In this document: one piece after another, positions 7,245 to 15,514 of the stretch
Layout: each line of letters starts with the position of its first letter
How positions within the stretch are numbered: the stretch's first letter is position 1
From: JAKVBH01 sp049800955
Lineage (GTDB): Bacteria > Pseudomonadota > Alphaproteobacteria > Rhodobacterales > Rhodobacteraceae
Assembly: GCF_049800955.1 (NCBI RefSeq)
Contig: NZ_JBNAGA010000008.1
Location: 1 to 53,825, forward strand
DNA length: 53,825 bases
Reading direction: 5' to 3'
Translations under genes and position numbers: made by a program
Notes under the pieces: model-generated
Databases searched by the model: none
What the model was told of the DNA's origin: nothing
Seen by the model: only the letters and a program-made list of their open reading frames with translations

Positions 7245-8288
7245 ATGGGATCGAGGGTCACAATGCGGGATGTTGCACGCGCCGTTGGCGTCTCGCCCAT
7301 GACCGTGTCGCGCGCTTTGCGCAATGATCCTTCGGTCAACAAAAATACCCGTATGCGCATTCACTCCACAGCGCGGCATATGGGCTATGTCTACGATACA
7401 ACCGCGCAGGCGTTTCGAACCCAGAAGAGCGGGTTTGTGGCCGTGACACTGCCATCCGTGAACAATGCAAACTTCGCAGAGACCTTTCGCGCGCTCAGCT
7501 ATGAACTGGAGCAAGACGGCGTTCAATTGCTGCTGGGCAGCACGCATTACAGGGTCGAAAAGGAAGAGCAGTTGGTGCGCCAACTGCTGGCGCGCAAACC
7601 CGAAGCGCTGGTTTTGACGGGTGGCCATCATACGGGCGCAACACGGGATATGATTGCAGCTGCAGGCATTCCCATTGTGGAAATGTGGGATTTACCAGCT
7701 GACCCTCTTGGTCATGTCGTCGGGTTTTCGAATGCAGATGCGATGCGGCTGATTGTCGAGCATCTTGCCAACAGCAGTCGTCAAAAAATTGCTTTCGTCG
7801 GAGCGTCCTTGGGTGCGGATATGCGTGGCGCTGAGCGACGGGACGGGGTCATCCAAGCCGCCCGGGCGCTGGGGTTGCCTGAGGTTGGCTTCATCGATGC
7901 CGGTCCGGCGCCCATTTCCATGCGGCACGGGTTTTCGGCGTTCGAGAACTGCGGGCGCACCATCGCGCAATACGATGCGCTGGTGTGCGTGTCCGATCCT
8001 GTCGCGTTCGGCTGTCTGAGTGCTGCCCTACGCATGGGGCTCAGGATACCAGACGATTTGGCCATCACCGGGTTTGGTCATTTCGAGGTGGCGCAAGTGT
8101 CCAATCCGCGCATCACGACTGTGGACGTTCAGGCCGATCAAATCGGGCATGATGTCGCCGCCTTGCTGCGGGATATCTTCGAAGGGCGGATTGACCGACC
8201 ACTCCGCAGAGATGTCGGCTGTACTCTGATCCAAGGCGAGACAACGCAAATGCCACCGCGTCAGATGGTCAAACCACTGGCGGGATAA
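7245..8288 (+). CDS. LacI family transcriptional regulator, GntR-like (first of tandem pair)
   Basis: 347 residues. The N-terminal helix-turn-helix TMRDVARAVGVSPMTVSRAL is followed by a periplasmic-binding-protein-like ligand domain starting at SGFVAVTLPSVNN. The sequence style (NFAETF, GIPIVEMWD, VGFSN, LAITGFGHFEVAQ) is that of the gluconate repressor branch rather than LacI itself, so a sugar acid or its phosphate is the likely effector. It is the third gene of the idnO operon. A second LacI regulator begins 41 bp after its stop, and the two proteins look alike over their whole length by eye. Their recognition helices are nearly the same (SPMTVSRAL and SRMTVSRAL), so they may compete for the same operators. 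Confidence 0.93.
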   Translation: MGSRVTMRDVARAVGVSPMTVSRALRNDPSVNKNTRMRIHSTARHMGYVYDTTAQAFRTQKSGFVAVTLPSVNNANFAETFRALSYELEQDGVQLLLGSTHYRVEKEEQLVRQLLARKPEALVLTGGHHTGATRDMIAAAGIPIVEMWDLPADPLGHVVGFSNADAMRLIVEHLANSSRQKIAFVGASLGADMRGAERRDGVIQAARALGLPEVGFIDAGPAPISMRHGFSAFENCGRTIAQYDALVCVSDPVAFGCLSAALRMGLRIPDDLAITGFGHFEVAQVSNPRITTVDVQADQIGHDVAALLRDIFEGRIDRPLRRDVGCTLIQGETTQMPPRQMVKPLAG

Positions 8289-8304
8289 ACCGCTTGACGC
8301 GACA

Positions 8305-8318
8305 TGTGACCGGGCACA
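8305..8318. promoter_or_regulatory. GntR-type operator ahead of the second LacI gene
   Basis: TGTGACCGGGCACA lies 11 bp before the start codon of the second LacI gene and shares the TGTnACCGG half with the sites at 9407 and 9429. A TTGACG at 8294-8299 could be the -35 element. The position predicts autoregulation of the second regulator, or cross-regulation by the first. Confidence 0.6.
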
Positions 8319-8328
8319 CCCTAAGCGA

Positions 8329-9360
8329 ATGGCGCAAAAACAACCTTCATCCAATGGTCCGGTCACGATGCGGGATGTCGCGCGTGCGGCGGGCGTCTCG
8401 CGGATGACAGTCAGCCGCGCATTGAAAAAAGACAGCCCCATTTCAGAAGAGACGCGCGCGCGCATTCTCAAGGTCGTGCGCGATATGGACTATGTTCCGG
8501 ATCAGATGGCGGGCAGTTTGAGCACCAAACGCTCGGGGTTTGTTGCCGTGCTTGTGCCGTCCCTGAACAACCTGCATTTCGCCGAGACAGTTCAATCACT
8601 CACCGAAGAGCTGGAACTATCCGGGCGCCAGATACTGCTGGGGCACACGGATTATTCTCTGGCCCGCGAAGAACAACTTGTCGAAGACATGCTCAAGCGG
8701 CGGCCGGAAGCCATTGTACTGTCCTATGACGGCCATACAGAGCGCACAACAGCGCTTTTGAGCAAAGCGCAGATCCCCGTCATTGAACTGTGGGAGCGGC
8801 CCGAGGTCCCGATCGGGCACACAATTGGTTTTTCGAACACCCAGGCCGCGGCAGATATGACACGCGCGCTGATCGCGAAAGGCTATCGCAATATCGCTTT
8901 CCTCGGCGAGGCAGACGACGCCTGGACGCGCGGCGCAGCGCGACGCAGGGGTTATCTGTCAGCAATGAAAGAAGCCGGTTTGGAGACCCATAGGGTCTTG
9001 AAAATCGGAAAGCCGCCTCTGTCGATTGAAGAGGGCGCCAGCGCTGCTGCGCGGTTGCTCGAGAGCTTTCCAGACACGGATTGCATCTTCTGTGTGTCTG
9101 ATGCTCCGGCCTTTGGCGTCCTCTCAGCTTTGCGGGATATGGGGCGGGCTGTGCCCGAGGATATCGGAGTAGCGGGTTTCGGAAACTTCGAAGTCTCGCG
9201 CTTTTCAACGCCCACTATTTCGACCGTTTCGGTTGATCCCGCAACCATCGGCCGGGAAGCTGGAAAACTCATTGGAGCGTTGTTGTCTTCGGAGGCAGAA
9301 ACGAGTCGCGCTCTCATTCCAGTTCAGGTTGATTTAACCTTCCGAGACAGCACAAAATAA
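8329..9360 (+). CDS. LacI family transcriptional regulator, GntR-like (second of tandem pair)
   Basis: 343 residues. Helix-turn-helix TMRDVARAAGVSRMTVSRAL, hinge, and a ligand domain opening RSGFVAVLVPSLNNLHFAET. It is a paralogue of the regulator just upstream. Unlike that one it has its own operator-like dyad directly in front, and it lies just upstream of the sugar ABC transporter, whose promoter carries two more sites. It is therefore the better candidate for control of the transporter operon. Start: ATG 8329; I see no strong ribosome-binding site within the preceding 20 bases, so low or leaderless expression is possible. Confidence 0.92.
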   Translation: MAQKQPSSNGPVTMRDVARAAGVSRMTVSRALKKDSPISEETRARILKVVRDMDYVPDQMAGSLSTKRSGFVAVLVPSLNNLHFAETVQSLTEELELSGRQILLGHTDYSLAREEQLVEDMLKRRPEAIVLSYDGHTERTTALLSKAQIPVIELWERPEVPIGHTIGFSNTQAAADMTRALIAKGYRNIAFLGEADDAWTRGAARRRGYLSAMKEAGLETHRVLKIGKPPLSIEEGASAAARLLESFPDTDCIFCVSDAPAFGVLSALRDMGRAVPEDIGVAGFGNFEVSRFSTPTISTVSVDPATIGREAGKLIGALLSSEAETSRALIPVQVDLTFRDSTK

Positions 9361-9406
9361 GCGTAATGATTTAATATCAGTTACTTAGATTGCGTATTTT
9401 TTCTTG

Positions 9407-9442
9407 TGTTACCGGTCACACTTGTTAATGTGACCGGTAACA
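9407..9442. promoter_or_regulatory. Double operator ahead of the sugar ABC transporter operon
   Basis: Two 14-bp dyads, TGTTACCGGTCACA at 9407-9420 and TGTGACCGGTAACA at 9429-9442, are exact reverse complements of each other with eight bases between. Their centres are 22 bp apart, two helical turns, so two repressor dimers would bind the same face of the DNA. Each has the central CG of LacI-family operators. The pair sits 20 bp before the ATPase start codon, in an AT-rich promoter region. An exact -35/-10 pair is not clear. Confidence 0.8.
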
Positions 9443-9461
9443 ATAAACACGCAGGGTCAGT

Positions 9462-10550
9462 ATGCCAACTATTCAGCTGGACAATTTGATTAAGCGCTAT
9501 GGCAATGTCGAAGTGCTGCACGGCATCAATCTCGAGATGGCCGACAATGAATTCACAGTTCTGGTAGGCCCATCCGGCTGCGGCAAATCAACGACCTTGC
9601 GCATGATCGCCGGGCTTGAAGATGTCAGCGAAGGCGAGATTTTCGTTGACGGCAAACCGGTCAGCCATCTCGAGCCAAAAGACCGCGACCTTGCGATGGT
9701 GTTTCAGGATTACGCGCTGTACCCGCATATGAACGTCGCGCAGAATATTTCCTTTGCATTGCGCCTCGCCAAGCGCCCCAAGACGGAGATCAACAAGAAA
9801 GTGCGTGAGGTGGCCGACATGGTCGGGCTCACGGAGTTTCTGGATCGCAAGCCGGGTGCTTTGTCCGGCGGACAGCGGCAGCGTGTGGCGATGGCGCGGG
9901 CGCTTGCCAAAGACAGCGGTATGTTTCTCTTCGATGAGCCTTTGTCCAACTTAGACGCGAAATTGCGCGGACAGATGCGCGCGGAGCTTGCCTTGATGAG
10001 CCAGCGGGTCCAGAAAAACATGATCTATGTGACCCACGATCAGATTGAAGCCATGACGCTGGCAGACCGGATCGTTGTCATGCATGGCGGATATATCCAA
10101 CAACAAGGCTCGCCCAAGGAGCTCTTCAAGAACCCGGTGAACAAGTTTGTGGCGGGTTTTCTTGGCATGCCGCCGATGAACTTTCTTGATGGGGACATCG
10201 AGGAGAAGGGCGGGGAGGTTTTTGTCACCGGAGATGGCTTTTCCCTCCGCTTGCAGGGAGATCGCGCCGCGCGTGCGAAAGCCCATGGCTCACGCACCGT
10301 CACCTTGGGCATCCGTCCGTCTGATCTGACGTATGATCCGGATGTTGCCCCTGATCAGGCGCTCAAGCTCGATGTCATGGTCTCTGAATACATCGGCGCG
10401 CAATCGGTGCTCTTGTGTGAATGCGGGCCGGCCAAAGTCATGGTCGAACTGAATTCCGAAACACCAGTGGCGCTCGGGCAATCACTCACATTTGCGGTGA
10501 ATTCAAACGGGGTGCACCTGTTTGACCGACAAAGCGAGGTCGCTCTCTAG
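9462..10550 (+). CDS. CUT1 sugar ABC transporter ATP-binding protein (MalK/UgpC-like)
   Basis: 362 residues. Predicted cytoplasmic ATPase driving import of a sugar or sugar derivative. It has Walker A GPSGCGKST near residue 37, a Q-loop VFQDYALYPHM, signature LSGGQRQRVAMARAL, and Walker B MFLFDEPLSNLD followed by the switch histidine in VTHDQIEAM. The C-terminal 120 residues form the OB-fold regulatory domain of MalK-type proteins (TLGIRPSDL), which marks the CUT1 class. It starts the operon of ATPase, binding protein, two permeases, cytochrome and lactonase. Placing the ATPase gene first is unusual for this class, where the binding protein usually leads. Double operator sites lie directly upstream. 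Confidence 0.95.
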   Translation: MPTIQLDNLIKRYGNVEVLHGINLEMADNEFTVLVGPSGCGKSTTLRMIAGLEDVSEGEIFVDGKPVSHLEPKDRDLAMVFQDYALYPHMNVAQNISFALRLAKRPKTEINKKVREVADMVGLTEFLDRKPGALSGGQRQRVAMARALAKDSGMFLFDEPLSNLDAKLRGQMRAELALMSQRVQKNMIYVTHDQIEAMTLADRIVVMHGGYIQQQGSPKELFKNPVNKFVAGFLGMPPMNFLDGDIEEKGGEVFVTGDGFSLRLQGDRAARAKAHGSRTVTLGIRPSDLTYDPDVAPDQALKLDVMVSEYIGAQSVLLCECGPAKVMVELNSETPVALGQSLTFAVNSNGVHLFDRQSEVAL

Positions 10551-10581
10551 CGGCCAGATAAAACATCAAAGGGAGGAAGAG

Positions 10582-11922
10582 ATGTTCAAACAAGTAAGAT
10601 CAACAGCGCTTGGCTTAGGAGCCTTGGCGCTCATGGCCAGCACCGCGCTGGCCGATGGGCATGGGGGCCCCTATGCGCCCTATTCTGGTACAACGCTGAT
10701 CGTAAACTTCCCGGCACATCCCCATTACAATGCGGTGATGAAGGTGCTGCCCGAGTTTACCAAGGAAACCGGCATCGAAGTTGAAGTTGATCAGCTGCCG
10801 TATCTGAAGATGCGGGAACGCCAGACGCTGGAGTTGGCGCAGGATGAGGGTGAGTACGACCTGATCTCCTACGTGGTTTTCTCAAAGGCAGACTACGTCT
10901 TTGCGGATCAGCTAGAGAACCTTGCAAAGTACTTCATGAACCCAAAACTGGCTGACCCGAATTATGATGCAGACGATCTGATCGACGGGTATGTGCAAAA
11001 CATCGGCGTCGCAGGCGGCACCAAGGGATACTTGCCGGGACCCACAGGATCGCTCTTTGGTATCCCCTTTGGCTCGGAAACATCCGTTCTCGCCTACCGC
11101 AAGGACATTTTCGAGAAACACGGCATTGCCGAGCCCGAAACCTACGATCAGCTGCTCGATGCGGCCTGCAAGATCCCCGAAGTTGAGCCCGGCATGGGCG
11201 GCATGGCCTCCCGCGCTGCATCCGGCCACCAGGCCAGCCATGCGTTCCTGTTGCATCTGGCCCCGCTGGGCGGCCGTGTGTTTGACGATCAATGGAACCC
11301 GATCATCAACAATGCCGCCGGTGTTGAAGCGGCCAATGCGCTTAAGACCATCGTGGATTGTGGCCCGGAAGGCGCAATGAGTTTCGGACCCTCCGAAGCC
11401 GCCAATGCGTTTGCCAATGGCGATGCAGCCATGTTCCTCGATTCCATTGCCTTCATGCCGGGTTTTGAGAACCCCGAGCGCTCGAAGGTTGTTGGCAAAG
11501 TTGGCTATGCCATGCACCCGATGGGTGTGCGCCGTGGATCGCAGACAGGTGGCTTTGGGATCGCCATTCCCAAGAACGCGGAAAACAAGGAAGCCGCCTT
11601 CCTTCTGATGCAATGGCTGACATCCAAGAAAGGCGATCTGATGGTCGCGATGGAGGGCGGCAACCCGTCGCGCTTCTCAACCTATCAGGATGCCGGTCTG
11701 AACGAGAAGTTCCCCTTCTCGGCAACCTTTGGTGAGGCCCTGCAATATGCTGATCCTGACTGGCGCCCGATCATCCCGCCATGGGGCAAGATCAATGCCG
11801 ACATCGGGACAACAATGTCCAAGGTGCTGACAGAAGGTCTCGACATTCAGGAAGCGCTTGATGGTGTTGCTGACCGCACACGCGCTGTCATGGAAGAGGC
11901 CGGGTACTACACCTGGCAGTAA
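10582..11922 (+). CDS. Sugar ABC transporter substrate-binding protein (family 1)
   Basis: 446 residues. Periplasmic receptor of the CUT1 transporter. The signal peptide MFKQVRSTALGLGALALMASTALA is cut before DGHGGPYAP. The mature part follows the extracellular solute-binding family 1 plan: an N-terminal TLIVNFPAHPHYNAVMKVLPEF lobe, LFGIPFGSETSVLAYRKDIF, and QTGGFGIAIPKNAENKEAAFLLMQW near the C-terminal third. Start: ATG 10582 with GGGAGGA upstream; a longer in-frame reading would overlap the ATPase gene and hide the signal peptide. A strong hairpin follows the stop codon, consistent with higher expression of the receptor than of the permeases. The ligand is probably a mono- or oligosaccharide or sugar acid. 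Confidence 0.93.
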   Translation: MFKQVRSTALGLGALALMASTALADGHGGPYAPYSGTTLIVNFPAHPHYNAVMKVLPEFTKETGIEVEVDQLPYLKMRERQTLELAQDEGEYDLISYVVFSKADYVFADQLENLAKYFMNPKLADPNYDADDLIDGYVQNIGVAGGTKGYLPGPTGSLFGIPFGSETSVLAYRKDIFEKHGIAEPETYDQLLDAACKIPEVEPGMGGMASRAASGHQASHAFLLHLAPLGGRVFDDQWNPIINNAAGVEAANALKTIVDCGPEGAMSFGPSEAANAFANGDAAMFLDSIAFMPGFENPERSKVVGKVGYAMHPMGVRRGSQTGGFGIAIPKNAENKEAAFLLMQWLTSKKGDLMVAMEGGNPSRFSTYQDAGLNEKFPFSATFGEALQYADPDWRPIIPPWGKINADIGTTMSKVLTEGLDIQEALDGVADRTRAVMEEAGYYTWQ

Positions 11923-11936
11923 CCTGAGATGATGAC

Positions 11937-11964
11937 CCGGGCGCGTGGTTATGCGCGCGCCCGG
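11937..11964 (+). terminator. Intercistronic GC hairpin after the sugar-binding protein gene
   Basis: CCGGGCGCG pairs with CGCGCCCGG in a perfect 9-bp stem with a 10-base loop, 14 bp after the stop codon. No T-run follows, so it may work as a partial terminator or as a 3'-end stabiliser of the binding-protein mRNA. Confidence 0.65.
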
Positions 11965-12006
11965 ATCGACGCTCCCGTAACCCTCGCTTTGTGAAAGACA
12001 CGCGTG

Positions 12007-12918
12007 ATGCGACCAGCTGTGGCCAACCGGCTTACCCCCTACATGTTTCTGGCGCCTGCAGCAGTCATCATGGCAATCGCGCTGCTCTATCCGCTGGGCT
12101 ACATGATCTGGGGCAGCTTCAGAGACTGGAGCCCCAGCCAGACCATCGGCGAAGCTGAATTCGTTGGCCTGAAAAACTACATCACGCTGTGGAATGATCC
12201 CAACTTCCACGAGAGCCTGACAGTTACTCTGAAATTCGCTTTTTTCGTCGTCACACTTGAGATGCTCATAGGTGTCGGGCTGGCGCTGCTTCTGGATCGC
12301 AATATCCGTGGCATGTCGCTCCTGCGTACCCTTTTCATCTTGCCCATGATGATCGCACCGGTCGTGGTGGGTCTCATGTGGCGGTATATGTACCACCCGA
12401 CTTTGGGGACCTTTAATAGGTTTCTGGAGAGCATCGGGATTGGGTCTGTTGATTGGCTTGGCCAACACGCGCTGATGTCCATCATCATCGCGGATATCTG
12501 GCAGTGGACACCCTTTATCTTCATTCTTTCGCTCGCCGCTCTCCAATCCTTGCCACGCTCGGCGCTGGAAGCCGCCCGCATCGATGGCGCCACGGGATGG
12601 CAGCAGATCTGGCATATCAAGCTTCCGTTGATGATGCCGGTTTTGATTGTGACGGCGCTTTTGCGCCTGATCGACGCATTCAAGGTGCTCGAAGTCATCC
12701 TTGTGATGACAGAAGGGGGCCCGGGCCTGTCGACCGAGATCCTGGCGCTGCGCATTTCCCGCACGGCCACGGAATTCCGTGAACTTGGTGTGGCCGCAGC
12801 CATGTCCAACTATCTGCTGATGCTCCTGCTGCTTCTCACTGTCGCCATGTTCGCTTTCAATCGCTTGCAAGAAATGCGCGCCGCCAAAGTGCGGGCCGCC
12901 GTGGAGGATGACGAATAA
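12007..12918 (+). CDS. Sugar ABC transporter permease (MalF-like)
   Basis: 303 residues with six predicted membrane helices; inner-membrane pore subunit. The EAA loop that contacts the ATPase is SALEAARIDGATGWQQIWHIKLP, with the conserved EAA and G spacing. N-terminal helix YMFLAPAAVIMAIALLYPL and RTLFILPMMIAPVVVGLMW are typical of CUT1 permeases. I prefer ATG 12007 to the adjacent GTG 12004; the two cannot be told apart confidently. Its stop overlaps the start of the second permease (TAATG), so the pair is translationally coupled and likely forms a heterodimer. Confidence 0.93.
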   Translation: MRPAVANRLTPYMFLAPAAVIMAIALLYPLGYMIWGSFRDWSPSQTIGEAEFVGLKNYITLWNDPNFHESLTVTLKFAFFVVTLEMLIGVGLALLLDRNIRGMSLLRTLFILPMMIAPVVVGLMWRYMYHPTLGTFNRFLESIGIGSVDWLGQHALMSIIIADIWQWTPFIFILSLAALQSLPRSALEAARIDGATGWQQIWHIKLPLMMPVLIVTALLRLIDAFKVLEVILVMTEGGPGLSTEILALRISRTATEFRELGVAAAMSNYLLMLLLLLTVAMFAFNRLQEMRAAKVRAAVEDDE

Positions 12919-13853
12919 TGTCCCAGCCGCATTCGCGCCAGAACCCCGCGTTTTACGCCCTGATTTGCGTCCTCGTATTCATGTCCATCGGCCCTGTGCT
13001 GTTGATGTTCGCGAATTCGTTCAAGCTTGACGTAGACATCATTTCGGGTACCTCCGGTCTCTTCTTCCTACCCACGATCCAGAACTATGAGAAAGCGCTT
13101 TGCGACGTCTTGTGGTACGAGCCCGATCACATCGACTTCTGCTCACTCAAATTCGGCGGGGCCTTTATCAACTCCCTGATCATCGCATTGATCTCCACAG
13201 CGCTGACGCTCGTGATTGGCTGCATGGCCGCCTATGCGCTGGTGCGGTTCAGGTTCATGGGCCGAGATACAGTCTCTCTCTCGACACTGATGGTGCGCAT
13301 GGTGCCGCCGGCGGTCCTGCTCGTGCCCGTCTTTGGTCTTTGGAACAATGAATTCTGCCTGGATCGAGATGGCCTTGTGGGCGGGTTTATCCGCGAGACG
13401 ATGGGGGGCCGTGGAGACGTCTGCCTCGCGGGGACGCATTCCGGGATCATATTGATCTACGTCGCCATGAACCTCCCCTTTGTGATTTGGATCTTGCAAA
13501 GCTTTATTGTTCAGGTGCCCCGGTCCCTCGAGGAGGCCGCGCGGGTCGATGGCGCGGGGCCATTTCAGGTCTTTTTCAAAGTCGTTCTGCCGCTGATCAA
13601 GCCCGGACTCGCTGCTGCTGCGATCTTTACCTTCCGCATCGCATGGAACGAATACCTGCTCGCCTCAGCTCTTTCGGACCGTGATACGCGGACTGTCCCA
13701 ATCCTGATTGTGAACAACATGTCGGAGTTCAACGTGGAATGGGGGGTTATCATGGCCACGGGCATGCTCTTGGCCATACCGCCCATTATATTCACGTTGT
13801 TTGCCTCGCGGCAGATCATCACCGGAATGACGGCAGGTGCGGTCAAAGGCTGA
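12918..13853 (+). CDS. Sugar ABC transporter permease (MalG-like)
   Basis: 311 residues; second pore subunit. The EAA loop is SLEEAARVDGAGPFQVFFKVVLP and the C-terminal helix region reads WGVIMATGMLLAIPPIIFTLFASRQI, both normal. Unusual are two cysteine-bearing insertions predicted outside the membrane: around residues 55-78 (CDVLWYEPDHIDFCSLKF) and around 145-172 (NNEFCLDRDGLVGG to GDVCLAGTHSG). These lengthen the loops compared with typical MalG-type subunits and may form periplasmic disulfides or contacts with the binding protein. Start ATG 12918 overlaps the previous stop; its own stop overlaps the next start (TGATG). Confidence 0.92.
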   Translation: MSQPHSRQNPAFYALICVLVFMSIGPVLLMFANSFKLDVDIISGTSGLFFLPTIQNYEKALCDVLWYEPDHIDFCSLKFGGAFINSLIIALISTALTLVIGCMAAYALVRFRFMGRDTVSLSTLMVRMVPPAVLLVPVFGLWNNEFCLDRDGLVGGFIRETMGGRGDVCLAGTHSGIILIYVAMNLPFVIWILQSFIVQVPRSLEEAARVDGAGPFQVFFKVVLPLIKPGLAAAAIFTFRIAWNEYLLASALSDRDTRTVPILIVNNMSEFNVEWGVIMATGMLLAIPPIIFTLFASRQIITGMTAGAVKG

Positions 13854-14614
13854 TGTTGGAGTGGCTCCTCTCCCCCATTGATGCAACGCGCGCTCACGAC
13901 GTTGGCTTTGCGATTTCGTGGCACGCGCGATTGATGGTTCTGGCTTGGGCCGTTTTGGCGCCGCTGGCTGTCATTGCTGCGCGTTTCTTCAAGGTCATGC
14001 CGGGTCAGGATTGGCCGCGAGAACTCGACAATCAGGCCTGGTGGCGCAGCCATTGGATGGGCCAAAGCGCCGTCATCGTTTTGTCAATTGGTGGGCTGCT
14101 ACTGGTCCTGCCAACGGATTTCAACGCAATGACACTGCACAATTGGCTTGGCTTTGCCGTTTTGGCCGCGCTGCTCATGCAAGTCTTGCTCGGCATTTTC
14201 CGGGGCAGCAAAGGCGGGCCATCGGACGAGGAAAAGACCGGTTCGCCACGGGGCGACCACTATGACATGACGCCGTGGCGCCGGATGTTTGAGACGATGC
14301 ACAAATCCATTGGCTATGCGGTCTTGTTCCTTTCGGTCATCACTATCTTGCTGGGTTTGTGGAAAGCCAATGCGCCCAACTGGATGTGGTTGGCGCTCAG
14401 TGTATGGTGGATCGTGTTGATCGGTCTGTCTGTTGTCTTGCAGCGCCGGGGCATGGCCATCGACACGTATCAGGCCATTTGGGGGCCAGACCCGGCCCAC
14501 CCGGGCAACGCAAGCAAGGGACCCGGCTGGGGCGCCCGCCGGTTCAATGAAGGAGACACGGATGTTCGGAGAGATCGAGGGAACAGGGTTCGAAGTTCTC
14601 GACCCGGAGTTTGA
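13853..14614 (+). CDS. Cytochrome b561-type membrane protein
   Basis: 253 residues. About five membrane helices with histidines placed as in b561-type proteins: SWHARLMVLAW (helix 1), WWRSHWMGQSA (helix 2), LHNWLGFAVLAALL (helix 3) and MHKSIGYAVLFLS (helix 4). These four would bind two b hemes for transmembrane electron transfer. The N-terminus MLEWLLSPIDATRAHDVGF precedes the first helix. Start ATG 13853 overlaps the permease stop. The C-terminal 50 bases overlap the start of the SMP-30 gene in another frame. A heme protein within a sugar ABC operon is unexpected. It may serve oxidation or reduction of the imported substrate at the membrane, or may be a hitch-hiker. Confidence 0.82.
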   Translation: MLEWLLSPIDATRAHDVGFAISWHARLMVLAWAVLAPLAVIAARFFKVMPGQDWPRELDNQAWWRSHWMGQSAVIVLSIGGLLLVLPTDFNAMTLHNWLGFAVLAALLMQVLLGIFRGSKGGPSDEEKTGSPRGDHYDMTPWRRMFETMHKSIGYAVLFLSVITILLGLWKANAPNWMWLALSVWWIVLIGLSVVLQRRGMAIDTYQAIWGPDPAHPGNASKGPGWGARRFNEGDTDVRRDRGNRVRSSRPGV

Positions 14615-15485
14615 AAGCTGCTTCATCGGCCATGTACGCGTCGAGCGTTTGTGGACGGGCGCGCGCTGGTCTGAAGGTCCGGTTTGGTTTGCCGCGGGCC
14701 GGTATCTCCTGTGGTCGGATATCCCCAACAACCGCATTTTGCGTTTCGACGAGACAGACGGATCCGTCTCCGTGTTTCGGGAGCCCTCCAGCAATACAAA
14801 CGGCCACACGATTGACCGCGAGGGACGGCTCGTCTCCTGTGAGCATTTGGGGCGACGGGTCACACGAACAGAGCATGATGGCTCCATTACGATCATTGCC
14901 GATAATTTCGAAGGCAAGCGCCTGAACTCCCCCAACGACGTTGTTGTGAAGTCCGACGGCTCGATTTGGTTCACAGACCCGTCCTACGGCATTTTGATGG
15001 ATTATGAAGGCGCGCGCGCCGAAAGTGAGATTGGCGCATGCCATGTCTACTGCGTGTCACCCGACGGGCAGATCAGAATAGCCGCTGACAGCTACGTCAA
15101 ACCCAATGGGCTGGCCTTTTCACCTGATGAAAGCCTGCTCTACATCGCAGACACCGGGATCACCCATGATCCAGACGGCCCAAAACATATCCGATGCCAC
15201 AAGGTCTCTTCAGACGGGACGCTCGATGACGGGCCCGTCTTTGCAACATGCACGGAGGGTTTGTTTGACGGGTTTCGCGTGGACCGCGATGGCCGGATCT
15301 GGAGCTCGGCAGCCGATGGTGTGCATTGCCTGAATGCCGACGGAAAACTGATTGGAAAAGTCCATATCCCCGAGATGGTCGCCAATGTCTGTTTCGGCGG
15401 GCCCAAGCTCAACCGGCTGTTCATCTGTGGCACGACATCGCTCTATTCGGTTTTCCTCAATGTGAACGGGATCTCACCCGTCTAG
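14562..15485 (+). CDS. SMP-30/gluconolactonase family protein
   Basis: 307 residues. A six-bladed beta-propeller lactonase of the SMP-30 family, predicted to open sugar lactones to aldonic acids with a divalent metal. Family marks are SEGPVWFAAGRYLLWSDIPNN, with the metal-binding Glu, NSPNDVVVKSDGSIWFTDPSYG with the Asn/Asp ligands, KPNGLAFSPDESLLYIADTG, and DGFRVDRDGRIWSSAADG. All ligand positions look intact. No signal peptide is seen, so it should be cytoplasmic. Start: ATG 14562 with AAGGAGA seven bases upstream, inside the end of the cytochrome gene. It links the imported sugar to the gluconate-forming reactions of the idn block. Confidence 0.92.
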   Translation: MFGEIEGTGFEVLDPEFESCFIGHVRVERLWTGARWSEGPVWFAAGRYLLWSDIPNNRILRFDETDGSVSVFREPSSNTNGHTIDREGRLVSCEHLGRRVTRTEHDGSITIIADNFEGKRLNSPNDVVVKSDGSIWFTDPSYGILMDYEGARAESEIGACHVYCVSPDGQIRIAADSYVKPNGLAFSPDESLLYIADTGITHDPDGPKHIRCHKVSSDGTLDDGPVFATCTEGLFDGFRVDRDGRIWSSAADGVHCLNADGKLIGKVHIPEMVANVCFGGPKLNRLFICGTTSLYSVFLNVNGISPV

Positions 15486-15514
15486 TCCTTTTCCTCCTCA
15501 CGCCGGTGCAAGCC

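Noticed and set aside
11677..12870. Minus-strand open frame of 397 codons opposite the sugar-binding protein and permease genes
   Set aside because: His/Gln-rich shadow with no ribosome-binding site or recognisable fold.
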